DNA from: Tagaea sp. CACIAM 22H2
Lineage (GTDB): Bacteria; Pseudomonadota; Alphaproteobacteria; CACIAM-22H2
Direction of reading: 5' to 3'
Assembly (NCBI GenBank): GCA_014444615.1
Contig: PVXE01000025.1
Coordinates: 1-59,550, forward strand
Length of the DNA stretch: 59,550 nt
Position numbers and translations under genes: made by a program. Shown here piece after piece: positions 1-9,811 of this stretch. How positions within the stretch are numbered: the stretch's first letter is position 1; each line of letters starts with the position of its first letter. The notes beneath the pieces are model-generated. The model saw only the letters and a program-made list of their open reading frames with translations. It was not told the origin of the DNA and searched no databases.

Positions 1-1134
<1,134 letters not shown>

Positions 1135-1272
1135 GCGATCTTTACCTTCCTTGCCACGTTCGGACCCGCGCGCATCGCCCCTATGGCGACGCACGCGTGG
1201 TTCCGGCCGCTATCGCCCCCATGGCGAAAGCGCCAACCGGAACCGCCCATGGACTTCTGGACGTCGGATAAG

Positions 1273-1318
1273 AAAAACGCGACGACACCCCGTCCGCCGG
1301 AGCTTGTCCGGTGCGGGC
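1273..1318 (-). terminator. Possible hairpin terminator/processing site between rpsO and pnp
   Basis: Downstream of rpsO on the minus strand an imperfect GC stem (CCCG..CCGGA / TCCGG..CGGG, loop CAAGC) is followed about 10 nt later by a T5 run. The intergenic gap is about 220 nt. In other bacteria the rpsO-pnp gap carries a terminator and an RNase III site. This hairpin is weak, so the role is inferred. Confidence 0.35.
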
Positions 1319-1355
1319 GGCGGCATCGTCGCGCATGGATTTCAAACGGCGGTCT

Positions 1356-1625
1356 TCAGCGACGCAGTTCGAGGCGCTCGACCAAGGTCGAGTAGCGCTT
1401 CGCGTCGGTCTTCTTGAGATAGTCGAGAAGACGGCGGCGCTGGCCGACCATCATCAGCAGGCCGCGGCGCGAGTGGAAGTCCTTCTTGTGCGTGCCGAGG
1501 TGCTCGGTGAGCTCCTTGATGCGCTCGGTCAGCAACGCGACCTGGACTTCCGGCGAGCCGGTGTCGCCCTTCTTGACGGCAAACTTGGCGACGATTTCAC
1601 TCTTGCGAGCGGGTTCGAGCGACAT
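1356..1625 (-). CDS. rpsO: 30S ribosomal protein S15
   Basis: Primary 16S rRNA-binding protein of the small-subunit platform. At 89 residues it matches the usual length. Family landmarks are clear: [17 protein letters not shown] near residues 21-37, [19 protein letters not shown], then [13 protein letters not shown]. The ATG is preceded by GGAAT 7 nt upstream. It lies between truB and pnp, the conserved order of the nusA-pnp operon. The protein is known to autoregulate in several bacteria; nothing in the sequence proves that here. Confidence 0.98.
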   Translation of the reverse strand: MSLEPARKSEIVAKFAVKKGDTGSPEVQVALLTERIKELTEHLGTHKKDFHSRRGLLMMVGQRRRLLDYLKKTDAKRYSTLVERLELRR

Positions 1626-1643
1626 CGGTCATTCCTTTCGACC

Positions 1644-2543
1644 CTAGAGGTTGAACACGCGCACCGGACGGATGTTTTCTCCGTCGCTCGCGACCAGCGC
1701 CACCAGCCGCCCTTCTTGGAAGGCGGCAATCGGTTCGGCGGGAACGCGATCGATGCGGGGGTCTCGCAAAGCCCGGCCCTGTTTAAGGGCCGAAGCCTCT
1801 TCCACGGTCACGGCCAGCACCGGGATGTCGTCCAGTGCGGTCTCGACCGGGGCGAGGGCCCCAAAGCGGGCCGGACTATGCCCAAACCCCTCCAGGCTTT
1901 CCAGTGAAATTGCCGATTCCAGCGTGAATTTGCCGACCCGGGTTCGGCGAAGTTCGATCACGTGGCCGACCGTTCCCAGCGCCGACGCAAGGTCGCGGGC
2001 GAGGCTGCGGACATAGGTTCCTTTGCCGCAGGTAACACGAAACCGCGCCGTGTCCGAATCGGGCGATCCCAGATATTCGAGCTTATGAATCAATACCTTG
2101 CGGGGCTGGAGGACGACTTCTTCTCCCGCCCGGGCCAGTTCGTAGGCGCGCTTGCCGTCGATCTTGATGGCCGAGAACGCGGGCGGCAGCTGCTCGATCT
2201 CACCTTCGAATGCCGGCAACGCCGCGTGAATCGCCGATTCGGCCGGGCGGTTGGGGCTGGTCGCGACGACCGATCCTTCTAGATCGTCGGTCGCGGTCGC
2301 GGTGCCCCAGCGCACGGCGAATTCGTATTGCTTAGTGCCGTCCATGGCGAAGGGGATCAGCTTGGTCGCCTCGCCAAGCGCGATGGGCAACACGCCCGAG
2401 GCGAGCGGGTCCAGCGTGCCGCCATGTCCGCCTTTGGCCGCCTGGAAAATCCAGCGCACTTTGCCCAGCGCTTGTGTCGAGCTCGGGCCGATCGGCTTGT
2501 CCAGCACGACCCAGCCATCGACCTTGTTTTTGACGCGGCTCAC
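1644..2543 (-). CDS. truB: tRNA pseudouridine(55) synthase
   Basis: Isomerises U55 in the T-loop of tRNAs. The 299-residue protein starts with GTG, which overlaps the rbfA stop (GTGA). The catalytic motif GGTLDPLASGVLP places the nucleophilic Asp at residue 45. Further family features are QYEF, the LPPAFSAIKIDGKRAYELAR segment, and CGKGTYVRSLARDLA. The C-terminal part (about 225-299) is a PUA-like extension. Translation is probably coupled to rbfA. No residue expected of an active enzyme appears missing. Confidence 0.97.
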   Translation of the reverse strand: MSRVKNKVDGWVVLDKPIGPSSTQALGKVRWIFQAAKGGHGGTLDPLASGVLPIALGEATKLIPFAMDGTKQYEFAVRWGTATATDDLEGSVVATSPNRPAESAIHAALPAFEGEIEQLPPAFSAIKIDGKRAYELARAGEEVVLQPRKVLIHKLEYLGSPDSDTARFRVTCGKGTYVRSLARDLASALGTVGHVIELRRTRVGKFTLESAISLESLEGFGHSPARFGALAPVETALDDIPVLAVTVEEASALKQGRALRDPRIDRVPAEPIAAFQEGRLVALVASDGENIRPVRVFNL

Positions 2544-2986
2544 TTCTTCTTGCGGGCGCGCGGTTTCGGCGTGGCTTGCGGCGGGGCGATATCGGCCAGC
2601 ACTTTCGGGTCGCGGAAGGCCGCATCCATGCGGGCGGCGTAATCGAAGCCGGTGTCGCGCTTGAAATGGATATCGACCGCTTGGCGCAGATCGATGCGCC
2701 GTTGCACTTCGCCCCGGATATAGGCGCGCGCGCGCGCCAGGGCCGCGATCGTCTTGTCGGCATCGATGCCGCCCAACGTCGTCACGAACGCGGTCGCGTG
2801 TTTGAGGTCGGGCGAGGCGCGCACTTCCGACACGGTGATGGAGGCGCCTTGCAAATCGGGGTCGCGGAAATGCGCTTCCTGCAACACCTCGACCAGCGCG
2901 CGGCGTACCGCTTCGCCCACGCGTAATTGGCGCTGGCTGGGGGCGCCGGCGGGGCCGTCTTCGTTTCTGTCGAACTTGCCGCTCAT
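2540..2986 (-). CDS. rbfA: 30S ribosome-binding factor A
   Basis: Late 16S rRNA maturation and cold-adaptation factor that binds the 30S neck. The protein has 148 residues from the chosen ATG. The KH-like core includes RVGEAVRRALVEVL, ITVSEVRASPDLKHATAFV and RRIDLRQAVDIHFKRDTGFDYA, followed by a basic tail ending RARKKK. An ATG 48 nt further upstream is in frame, but family proteins begin close to the chosen one. Neither start has a good Shine-Dalgarno. The gene directly upstream is divergent, so infB, the usual upstream neighbour, is absent here. Confidence 0.94.
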   Translation of the reverse strand: MSGKFDRNEDGPAGAPSQRQLRVGEAVRRALVEVLQEAHFRDPDLQGASITVSEVRASPDLKHATAFVTTLGGIDADKTIAALARARAYIRGEVQRRIDLRQAVDIHFKRDTGFDYAARMDAAFRDPKVLADIAPPQATPKPRARKKK

Positions 2987-3033
2987 GGCCGGGGTTTTAC
3001 GCCGATTTCGGCGCTCTTGCCAATCGCTTGCCA

Positions 3034-3061
3034 TTGACCGAGCCGTATCCGTTGTTATGCT
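3034..3061 (+). promoter_or_regulatory. Candidate sigma70-type promoter for the tandem secreted paralogues
   Basis: TTGACC (5/6 match to -35), a 16-nt spacer and TATGCT (4/6 match to -10) lie between divergent rbfA and the gene starting at 3099. Predicted transcription would start near 3068. Found by eye only. Confidence 0.4.
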
Positions 3062-3098
3062 CCCCTGGGTTGATCGCCTTAAACGAGGATCAGGTGCG

Positions 3099-4409
3099 AT
3101 GTTCCGCTATCTTGCATATGTATTCACCCTCGTTTTTCTTGGGCTTGGCGGCGCGCAGGCGCAGTCGATCCATAAGATGCCGATAGGGACGGAGGTCGAA
3201 GGCGTTGCCGCGCTCGGCCGGGTGCAAATTCCCTTGCCGCCCGGCAAATGGACGCTGATCGGCGCCCATGAAACATGGCTGAATCCGATCGCAGGGGGGC
3301 AGCCCGTGCCTCTCGGACATGCCAATCTCGCGCTGATCGAAAGAGATAGACTCGTCGGGTTCATTGCCGCGATTGCGCCGACGCAAACCAGCACGCTTAT
3401 CCGCATCTGGGACAAACAGTGCGAGCGGACGGATCTTTACTTCCTTGAAGCGGCGCCAAAGTACAACACCCGCGAACAAACCTGCTTTCTCGTCGTTCAT
3501 GCGGCCCGAACCTGGACGGCGTGGGCGAATATGGGCGCGGGGCTGGAAGCCGCTTATACGTGGCTCGCCGAACATCCGAAGGTCGTGAAGCCGTCGACGA
3601 TGTTGCTCGTCCGGCATTCGAACGTCCGCGCAAGCGACTTCGTCGAGGTCGAATATAATTTCTCGCCGGAAGCCTATGGCTTCGGCCCGCCGCGCGATCG
3701 CAGCGCCGCCGGCAATGATTGGCATCGCGACAAGCTGAAGAACGATCCCGCGCGCGACGCTTTCGCGCAAGCCGTCGTCGCTTGGGCGAAGGACAATCAG
3801 AAGCGCGTTCTCGACGGGCTGGTCTATCGCAAGGCGGAGGCGGGCGCCAAATTGGAATTCGCCGTTCCCGGCCGGCCGCAACAAGCGGCGATATCGTCGG
3901 CTGTTCTGCCCTCAGGACACGTCACACCCGCGATCGGAACGCGCTTCGTCGTCAGCTCCGGTCGCTTCGATATCGTCAAAGTCGATCGAATGAACGTAAT
4001 GACGGCCAACTCCGCGAATGCGGGCGCGACATGGATCGCTGGATTGTTGCCGCTCGATCCCGCATCCAAATTCGACCGAAGCGCTCTCGAATCGCTGTTT
4101 CCGCTGGCCGTCGGCAAGAAAACGAAATTCCTGCAAGAGGCCGCATCCGGCGCAAATGCTTGGGATCAAGTTCTGGAGGTCGTGCGCACGGAAACCGTGC
4201 AGATCGAAGGCAAGCCGTACGCGACCTTCGTGATCGAGAACCGCACGGAAGCCGTGGGACCGGGCATGAACGAATTCATCCGCAAACGCACGCTTCATTA
4301 CGCGCCCGAACTTGGGTGGCTCCTCAAAATGCAGGAAGAGCAGCTTGCCGGACCGCCGCAGCGCATGAATAGCTGGGAAGTCGTGCGCATCGTCCCCCCG
4401 GGCGGGTGA
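3099..4409 (+). CDS. Secreted protein of unknown function, tandem paralogue A
   Basis: A 436-residue protein that I do not recognise. A signal peptide (MFRYLAYVFTLVFLGLGGAQAQ, cut after AQA) predicts export. The mature part starts SIHKMPIGTEVEG. Two conserved cysteines (KQCERTD, REQTC) could form a disulphide. The C-terminal third (from about residue 290) holds a beta-rich block, SLFPLAVGKKTKF, LHYAPELGWLLKMQEEQLAG, and ends SWEVVRIVPPGG. The next gene, 25 nt downstream, is a clear paralogue with the same layout. The start is chosen because the signal peptide begins there and GAGG lies 10 nt upstream. The pair looks bicistronic from the promoter at 3034. Confidence 0.85.
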   Translation: MFRYLAYVFTLVFLGLGGAQAQSIHKMPIGTEVEGVAALGRVQIPLPPGKWTLIGAHETWLNPIAGGQPVPLGHANLALIERDRLVGFIAAIAPTQTSTLIRIWDKQCERTDLYFLEAAPKYNTREQTCFLVVHAARTWTAWANMGAGLEAAYTWLAEHPKVVKPSTMLLVRHSNVRASDFVEVEYNFSPEAYGFGPPRDRSAAGNDWHRDKLKNDPARDAFAQAVVAWAKDNQKRVLDGLVYRKAEAGAKLEFAVPGRPQQAAISSAVLPSGHVTPAIGTRFVVSSGRFDIVKVDRMNVMTANSANAGATWIAGLLPLDPASKFDRSALESLFPLAVGKKTKFLQEAASGANAWDQVLEVVRTETVQIEGKPYATFVIENRTEAVGPGMNEFIRKRTLHYAPELGWLLKMQEEQLAGPPQRMNSWEVVRIVPPGG

Positions 4410-4434
4410 ATTGCATTAGAGAGGGTTCCGCCAA

Positions 4435-5754
4435 ATGCTCCGCTTTGCTTCATGCCTGTTTGCCTTTTGGGTCTTCGCGATCGGTGGCGCGCAGGCGCAG
4501 TCGATCCATACGATGCCGATCGGCACCGAAGTCGAAACCAAGGTCCGCTTCGCACGCTCCGAAGTGCCGCTGCCGCCGGGCAAATGGATCTTGGTCAGCA
4601 GAGGCGAAGAAAAGAGCATTGGGCTCGACGGCACCATGGGCGCTCGTTTGCCTTACGCCACATTGGCGCGGATCGAGCGCAACGCCCTCGCGGGACTCGT
4701 GAATCTGACGGGCACGGTTCAGTACGAGAATTTGCAGTGGATCAGAGACCGGCAATGCGATCGGACCGATTTCTATTTCCTCGATGCGGATCGCAATTTC
4801 AACAATGCGGATCAGCGTTGTCAGTATGCGACGCATTTCGTGCGGACTTGGACGGCGTCGGACAATCAACCCGAACAGACGCGCGCGATGATCGAAGGGC
4901 TGCGCGCCAAGTCCATCGCCTTGCCTCCGACGACGATCGTCAGCGTGCATCGTCGTGTCGTCGGCGGGGAGTATCTGACCGTGACCTATGAGATCTCGCC
5001 CGCTTCGATCGGGGGACCCGTCGCGCGAGCCAATGCTTGGAGCGCCAGCGAATGGCACAAGGACAAGATCGCCGACAATCCCGAACACAAGCGATTCCTC
5101 GACGCATGGGTGGAATGGTCCAAGCAGATGGCGCCCAAGGTCCGCGACGGCTTCGGACGTTCGCTCTCCGGTTATGCGCCGATCGCGATCGCCTACGAGC
5201 CCCCGGTGGCGAAGGCCGCCGTGCCGGCCGCGACGGGCCCAACTGGCCCAACTGGCCCGGCCGGATTCACAGGCCCCGTCGTCGGCACGCGGTTTCAGCT
5301 CGCGGACGGCGAAATTCGGATCATGCGCGCCGACGGCGCGAATATCGTGACGGCGAACGAAAAGAATCAGATCGTCGTTTGGCGCGCCGGCATGATCGCG
5401 TGGGACCGCGGGGCCGGCTACGCGCGGGCGACGATCGAGAGCATTTTCCCGCTCGCGGTTGGAAAGAAGGTGTCTTTCGTCGACACGGTGCCGGGGCGCC
5501 AGCCGATTCGCCACTCTCTTGACGTCATCCGCCAAGAACAGGTCCAGGTCGCGGGGCGCTCGCTCTCGACCTTCGTGGTCGAACAGATCACGGACTATAC
5601 CGATCCGGCCGATGCCGGCCTGCGGCGCAAGCGCACGCTGTGGTACGCGCCGGAGGTCGGCTGGTTGCTGCGCCAGCGCGACGAGCAACTCGCCGGCCCG
5701 CCACAGAGCATGAACAGCTGGGAAGTCGTGCGCATCGTCCCGCCGGGCGGGTGA
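4435..5754 (+). CDS. Secreted protein of unknown function, tandem paralogue B
   Basis: A 439-residue paralogue of the preceding gene. It shares the signal peptide ending GGAQAQ, mature start SIHTMPIGTEVE, the cysteine pair (RQCDRTDFYFLD, DQRC), SIFPLAVGKKVSF, LWYAPEVGWLLRQRDEQLAG and the identical tail MNSWEVVRIVPPGG. It differs in carrying a short collagen-like GPTGPTGPAG run near residue 268, between the N- and C-terminal halves. The last ~45 nt of the two genes are almost identical, so the duplication is recent or gene conversion acts there. Shine-Dalgarno GAGAGGG precedes the ATG. Function unknown; a cell-envelope or periplasmic role is only inferred from export. Confidence 0.85.
   Translation: MLRFASCLFAFWVFAIGGAQAQSIHTMPIGTEVETKVRFARSEVPLPPGKWILVSRGEEKSIGLDGTMGARLPYATLARIERNALAGLVNLTGTVQYENLQWIRDRQCDRTDFYFLDADRNFNNADQRCQYATHFVRTWTASDNQPEQTRAMIEGLRAKSIALPPTTIVSVHRRVVGGEYLTVTYEISPASIGGPVARANAWSASEWHKDKIADNPEHKRFLDAWVEWSKQMAPKVRDGFGRSLSGYAPIAIAYEPPVAKAAVPAATGPTGPTGPAGFTGPVVGTRFQLADGEIRIMRADGANIVTANEKNQIVVWRAGMIAWDRGAGYARATIESIFPLAVGKKVSFVDTVPGRQPIRHSLDVIRQEQVQVAGRSLSTFVVEQITDYTDPADAGLRRKRTLWYAPEVGWLLRQRDEQLAGPPQSMNSWEVVRIVPPGG
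5236..5262 (+). repeat. Three 9-nt tandem units encoding Gly-Pro-Thr/Ala
   Basis: GGCCCAACT occurs twice in tandem, followed by a GGCCCGGCC variant, encoding GPTGPTGPA. Present only in paralogue B. It probably arose by slippage and forms a flexible or short polyproline-like linker. Confidence 0.8.
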
Positions 5755-5760
5755 CGCGTC

Positions 5761-6744
5761 TTACGCCTGATTGACGTCGATCACGATGCGGCCTTGGATC
5801 TGACCGGCGACGATCTGTTCGGCCAAGGCGGGCACGTCGGCGAGTCCGACGATCTTCGTGCCGCCGACCGGCAAGCCGTCGGGCAGCAGTGCGGCGAGCT
5901 TGCGCCACGCGGCGTCGCGTTCGGGGATCGGGCAGCGCACGGAATCGATCCCGATCAATTTCACGCCGCGCAGAATGAACGGCATCACGGTCGTCGGCAG
6001 ATCGTGGCTGCCGGCAAGCCCGCAGGCGGCGACGGGCGCGCGATACGCCATCGACGCCAGCGCGTTCGCCAAAGCGGGCCCGCCGACCGTGTCGATCACG
6101 CCCGCCCAGCGCTCGGTCTCCAGCGGTTTGGCCGGCTTGGCGAGTTCGGCGCGATCCATCACGCTCGAAGCGCCCAGCGCCTTCAAATAGGATTCGAGCT
6201 CCAAGCGCCCGGTCGCCGCGACGACTTTGTGGCCGAGCTTGGCGAGGAGTGCGACCGCGACCGAACCCACGCCGCCGGCGGCGCCCGTGACCAGAACCTC
6301 GCGGTCCTTCTTCAAACCGTTGGCTTCCAGCGCGTGTACCGCGAGCATCGCGGTCAAACCGGCCGTGCCCATCGACATGGCCCATTTCTTGTCCATGCCC
6401 GGCGGCATCTTGATCAGCCATTCGGCCTTGGCGCGCGCGCGCTCGGCCATGCCGCCGTGGAATTGCTCGCCCACGCCCCAGCCGGTCAGGATCACGCGGT
6501 CGCCCGCCTTGAAGCGATCGTCTGTGGAGGTTTCGACCGTGCCCGCCCAATCGATGCCGGGGATCAGCGGAAACTCGCGCACGATCTTGCCCTTGTCGGC
6601 GATCGCGAGCCCGTCCTTGTAGTTCAGCGTCGAGTAGCTGACCTTGGCGGTTACCGCGAAATCGGGCAGCGCCGAATCCTCGAGCTGACGGAGATTGGCC
6701 GTGACTTTGCCGTCGGTCTTCTCGAGAAGCAGCGCTCGAAACAT
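5761..6744 (-). CDS. acuI: AcuI/YhdH-type NADPH-dependent acrylyl-CoA reductase (quinone oxidoreductase family)
   Basis: A zinc-free medium-chain dehydrogenase of 327 residues. The closest known types are E. coli YhdH and AcuI, which reduce acryloyl-CoA with NADPH. Diagnostic stretches: MFRALLLEKTDGK, STLNYKDGLAI, FPLIPGIDWAGTV, VILTGWGVGEQFHGG, and VTGAAGGVGSVAVALLAKLG (nucleotide-binding GxxGGVG, near 155-160). The end is IQGRIVIDV. The ATG was chosen because family proteins start MxALLLE; the longer frame adds a non-homologous leader. It lies convergent to the paralogue pair, 6 nt apart. The exact substrate is not settled by sequence. Confidence 0.88.
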   Translation of the reverse strand: MFRALLLEKTDGKVTANLRQLEDSALPDFAVTAKVSYSTLNYKDGLAIADKGKIVREFPLIPGIDWAGTVETSTDDRFKAGDRVILTGWGVGEQFHGGMAERARAKAEWLIKMPPGMDKKWAMSMGTAGLTAMLAVHALEANGLKKDREVLVTGAAGGVGSVAVALLAKLGHKVVAATGRLELESYLKALGASSVMDRAELAKPAKPLETERWAGVIDTVGGPALANALASMAYRAPVAACGLAGSHDLPTTVMPFILRGVKLIGIDSVRCPIPERDAAWRKLAALLPDGLPVGGTKIVGLADVPALAEQIVAGQIQGRIVIDVNQA

Positions 6745-6836
6745 TCCGGTTCGCCTTTCGCCGGGGGTCGTCCCGGGGCGACTACTCGCAGGGCCGGGCG
6801 CTTGCGTCAAGCGATCCGGCGGCGCATCGTCCGGCG

Positions 6837-7967
6837 ATGAACGAGCGAATCCGCGAATTCGTCGGCTGGGTACTGGGCCCGGCCAAGGCCCTCGATCTCG
6901 CTGATTTCATGGGCGGCGTGGCCGAACGGCTGGTCGAAATGGGCCTGCCGGTGGACCGCGCGGCCGCACTCCTCGATACGCTGCATCCCAGCTATGTCGG
7001 AATCCAACGCGTCTGGGAACGCGGCGGCGAGACGCGCGAGGGCCGCGCGCGCTTCGACAATCCGGATATCTTCTCCGGCAAAATCAAATACACGATCGAC
7101 AGCGTGCAGGAGACCGGCGCCTGGTTCGACATGCGCCTCGACGATCCGCGCGTCGACGAGTACGACCTGCTGCCCGACCTACGCGCGCGGGGCTATACGC
7201 ACTACGTGCTGGCCCCCCTGCCGTTCGTCGAGGGGCCGGTGCAGGGTATCTCCATCGCCACACGGCGCGCGGGCGGGTTTTCGGCCGCCGACATCGCGCT
7301 GATCGATGCCGCGCGTCCCGCCCTTGCGGCGGTGATGGAGTTGAAAATCCGCACCCGCGTCTCGCGCGAGGTGCTGCAGACCTATGTCGGCAAAGCGCCG
7401 GGCGATCTGATCCTGGCCGGCCAAATTCGGCGCGGCGAAGTGCGGAATCTTCGCGCGGCGCTGGCGATCAGCGATCTGCGCGGCTTCACGGCAATGAGCG
7501 ACGCGCTCACGCCCGAGCAAACCGTCGCGCGAATCAACGCCTATCTCGATTGCCTGGTGCCGGAAATCCAGAAGCGCGGCGGCGAAATTCTGAAATTCAT
7601 CGGCGACGGCGTGCTGGCGATGGCCGACGCGAATGCACTCGGCGATTCCGACGCCTGCGCGCGGATGCTCGACGCCGCCCTCGCCGCGCAAGCAGCCCTT
7701 GGCGTCGCGGGCTTCCGGGCGGGCATCGCCCTGCATCTGGGCGAGGCCGCGTTCGGCAATATCGGGGCGGGCGACCGCCAGGATTTCACCGTCATCGGCC
7801 GCGACGTGAATATGGCGGCGCGGCTGGAGAAGATGTGCGGCACGCTGGGCGAAAGCGTCGTCGTCTCGGCCGAATTCGCCGCCGCTCTCGATCGCCCGTG
7901 GCGGCGCCTGGGCGAGTTCACCTTCAAAGGTTTCGAAGGCGCCCGGCCCGTTTACGCGCCGGGCTAA
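6837..7967 (+). CDS. Class III adenylate/guanylate cyclase, cytosolic
   Basis: Predicted to make cAMP (or cGMP). The 376-residue protein has an N-terminal region (1-190, with LPVDRAAALLDTLHPSYVG and a GAF-like RGYTHYVLAPLPF segment) shared with the cyclase at 27953. The C-terminal cyclase domain starts near 205. Metal-binding Asp residues are D213 (ISDLRGFT) and D257 (EILKFIGDG). The purine-binding Lys is K253, paired with Asp in DFTVIGRDVN. Transition-state Asn and Arg lie in NMAARLE. All catalytic positions look intact. No transmembrane segment or signal peptide. Its 3' end overlaps the convergent ABC transporter by 4 nt. A cyclic-nucleotide-binding protein lies 6 kb away. Confidence 0.92.
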   Translation: MNERIREFVGWVLGPAKALDLADFMGGVAERLVEMGLPVDRAAALLDTLHPSYVGIQRVWERGGETREGRARFDNPDIFSGKIKYTIDSVQETGAWFDMRLDDPRVDEYDLLPDLRARGYTHYVLAPLPFVEGPVQGISIATRRAGGFSAADIALIDAARPALAAVMELKIRTRVSREVLQTYVGKAPGDLILAGQIRRGEVRNLRAALAISDLRGFTAMSDALTPEQTVARINAYLDCLVPEIQKRGGEILKFIGDGVLAMADANALGDSDACARMLDAALAAQAALGVAGFRAGIALHLGEAAFGNIGAGDRQDFTVIGRDVNMAARLEKMCGTLGESVVVSAEFAAALDRPWRRLGEFTFKGFEGARPVYAPG

Positions 7968-9727
7968 CCCGTCGTTGCCAGCATCGCGGGCTTGCCGTCG
8001 ACGCCGGGCTCGACGCGCCAGAACCTGTTGTGGAACTGGCGCAAGGCCGGCCGGTGGCCGATCGACACGATGCCCGTCTCCTTCAAGCGTTCGCCGATCA
8101 GCGCGTAAAGATGCGCTTCCGTCGCCTCGTCCAACGCCGCGGTGGCTTCGTCGAGGAACAGGAATTTGGGCTTCGCCAGCAGCGCGCGTGCGACGGCAAG
8201 ACGCTGCTGTTCGCCCGGCGACAGCGCCTGGCCCCAATGCGCGACCTCGTCCAAACGGCCCGCCAGATTCGCGAGCTTCACGTCGGCGAGCGTCGCTTTC
8301 AGCGTCGCATCATCGATGCCGTCCGCGTTGGGATAAAGCAGCGCCTCGCGCAGACTCGCGATGGGCATATAGGGCTTCTGCGGCAAGAACAACGCGGTGC
8401 CCGGCGGCGGCGTTTCCACCACGCCGCGCCCGAACGGCCACAGCCCCGCCAACGCCCGGAACAGCGTGCTTTTGCCCGCGCCCGACGGCCCGGTCAGCAA
8501 AACGCGGTAGCCCGGCTCGATGCGTGCGTCGGCGGCGGCGATCAGCGTGGCGCCGTTCGGCAAGGCAACGTCGACTTGGGCAAGGGCCGGGGCGTTGCCT
8601 TCGCGCGTTTGCAGGGGATTGGCCTTCGCTTCGATCTCCGCCCTCGCGATCGCCGCTTCGAAATCGAGCAGACGATCGACGACCGATTTCCAATCGGCGA
8701 GCTGGGCATAGGCCGAGACGAAGAACGACAGGGCGCGCTGCACTTGGCCGAAGGCCGAGGCGATCTGCATCAAGCCGCCCAGCTGGATCGAATTGTTGAA
8801 ATAGCGCGGTGCCGCGACGATGAACGGGAAAATGATCGCGGCCTGCGAATAGAAGCTGGTGAAGGTATTGAGCTTCAGCGTCGCCCACATCAGCCCGTAC
8901 CAATTGGCGGCGATGCCCGCGAAGCGGCGCGCGAAATTCTCGCCCTCGCGCTTCTCGCCGCCATAAAGGGCGACCTGTTCCGAATTTTCGCGCAAACGCA
9001 CGAGGTCGTAGCGGAAATCCGCTTCGTAGCGCTGCTGGGCGTAATTCAGCGGGACGAGGGGTTTGCCCACCAAATGCGTGAGCCACGTGCCGATCACGGC
9101 ATAGAATAGCGCCGCCCACACCATATAGCCGGGAATGTCGATCGTGTGGCCGAACAGCGTGATCGAGAACGCGCCCGACAGCGTCCACAGGATGGTCAAG
9201 AACGCGCCGAGTGTGAGCACCGCGTCGAGCAGCTGGGTGATCAGCGACAAGGTCGTGGTCACGAACAGCTTCACGTCTTCGGCGATGCGCTGATCGGGGT
9301 TGTCGGTTTCCGCCCCCGTCAGCTGGAAGCGATAATAGATCCGGTTGTCGAGCCACGCGGCGACGTAGCGCTGGGTCAGCCATTTGCGCCAGCGGATCGT
9401 CAGCCACTGCATGGCGTAACGCGAGACGATGAAATTGGCGATGAACAGAAAGGCGAGGCCGGTGAAGACCAGCATCTGCTTTTCGAACACCGGCCGGTCG
9501 CGTTCCTGCAGGGCGGTGTAGAAGACGTTGTTCCATTCGTTGAACAACACTTCGAGATAGACGCCGAAGATCGTCAATCCGATGACGATCGCGAACAGCG
9601 CCCAGGCGGCAAGCTTGTCCTCCGATGTCCAATAGGGCTTGGTCAGGCGCCACAGACTGGCGGCGAAACTCAACAAATCGACGCGGCGGCTTGGGGTTGG
9701 AATCGTGGCGCTAGCGGCAGGCGGCAT
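7964..9727 (-). CDS. ABC transporter, fused permease/ATPase, SbmA/YddA (ABCD-like) type
   Basis: A 587-residue inner-membrane protein. The N-terminal half carries an SbmA/BacA-like membrane domain with the typical EWNNVFYTALQERD and RWRKWLTQRYVAAWLDNRIYYRF segments. The ATPase domain starts near 385 and is complete: Walker A GPSGAGKST, signature LSPGEQQRLAVARALL, Walker B FLFLDEATAALDE, and H-loop SIGHRP. Relatives import peptides or move vitamin B12 or fatty acyl groups; the substrate cannot be told here. A hairpin in the leader overlaps the Shine-Dalgarno. Terminal stop codons are shared with the convergent cyclase gene. Confidence 0.92.
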   Translation of the reverse strand: MPPAASATIPTPSRRVDLLSFAASLWRLTKPYWTSEDKLAAWALFAIVIGLTIFGVYLEVLFNEWNNVFYTALQERDRPVFEKQMLVFTGLAFLFIANFIVSRYAMQWLTIRWRKWLTQRYVAAWLDNRIYYRFQLTGAETDNPDQRIAEDVKLFVTTTLSLITQLLDAVLTLGAFLTILWTLSGAFSITLFGHTIDIPGYMVWAALFYAVIGTWLTHLVGKPLVPLNYAQQRYEADFRYDLVRLRENSEQVALYGGEKREGENFARRFAGIAANWYGLMWATLKLNTFTSFYSQAAIIFPFIVAAPRYFNNSIQLGGLMQIASAFGQVQRALSFFVSAYAQLADWKSVVDRLLDFEAAIARAEIEAKANPLQTREGNAPALAQVDVALPNGATLIAAADARIEPGYRVLLTGPSGAGKSTLFRALAGLWPFGRGVVETPPPGTALFLPQKPYMPIASLREALLYPNADGIDDATLKATLADVKLANLAGRLDEVAHWGQALSPGEQQRLAVARALLAKPKFLFLDEATAALDEATEAHLYALIGERLKETGIVSIGHRPALRQFHNRFWRVEPGVDGKPAMLATTG

Positions 9728-9736
9728 GGGGACGGA

Positions 9737-9757
9737 TTCTCCGGATTACCCGGAGAA
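9737..9757 (-). promoter_or_regulatory. Perfect hairpin overlapping the Shine-Dalgarno of the SbmA-like ABC gene
   Basis: TTCTCCGG and CCGGAGAA form an 8-bp inverted repeat around a 5-nt loop, 9 nt before the start codon. GGAGAA, the only plausible Shine-Dalgarno, is the 3' arm, so folding would hide the ribosome site. A translational switch is inferred. Confidence 0.45.
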
Positions 9758-9778
9758 CCTAGGCCGATCCCGTGACGT

Positions 9779-9811
9779 AAAAAAGGCCGCCGCGTTTCCG
9801 TCCGTAACCGG
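9779..9811 (-). terminator. Possible intrinsic terminator after the glycosyltransferase gene
   Basis: On the minus strand a GC-rich stretch with short complementary GCCG/CGGC segments ends in T6 just past the stop codon. The stem is imperfect. Confidence 0.35.
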
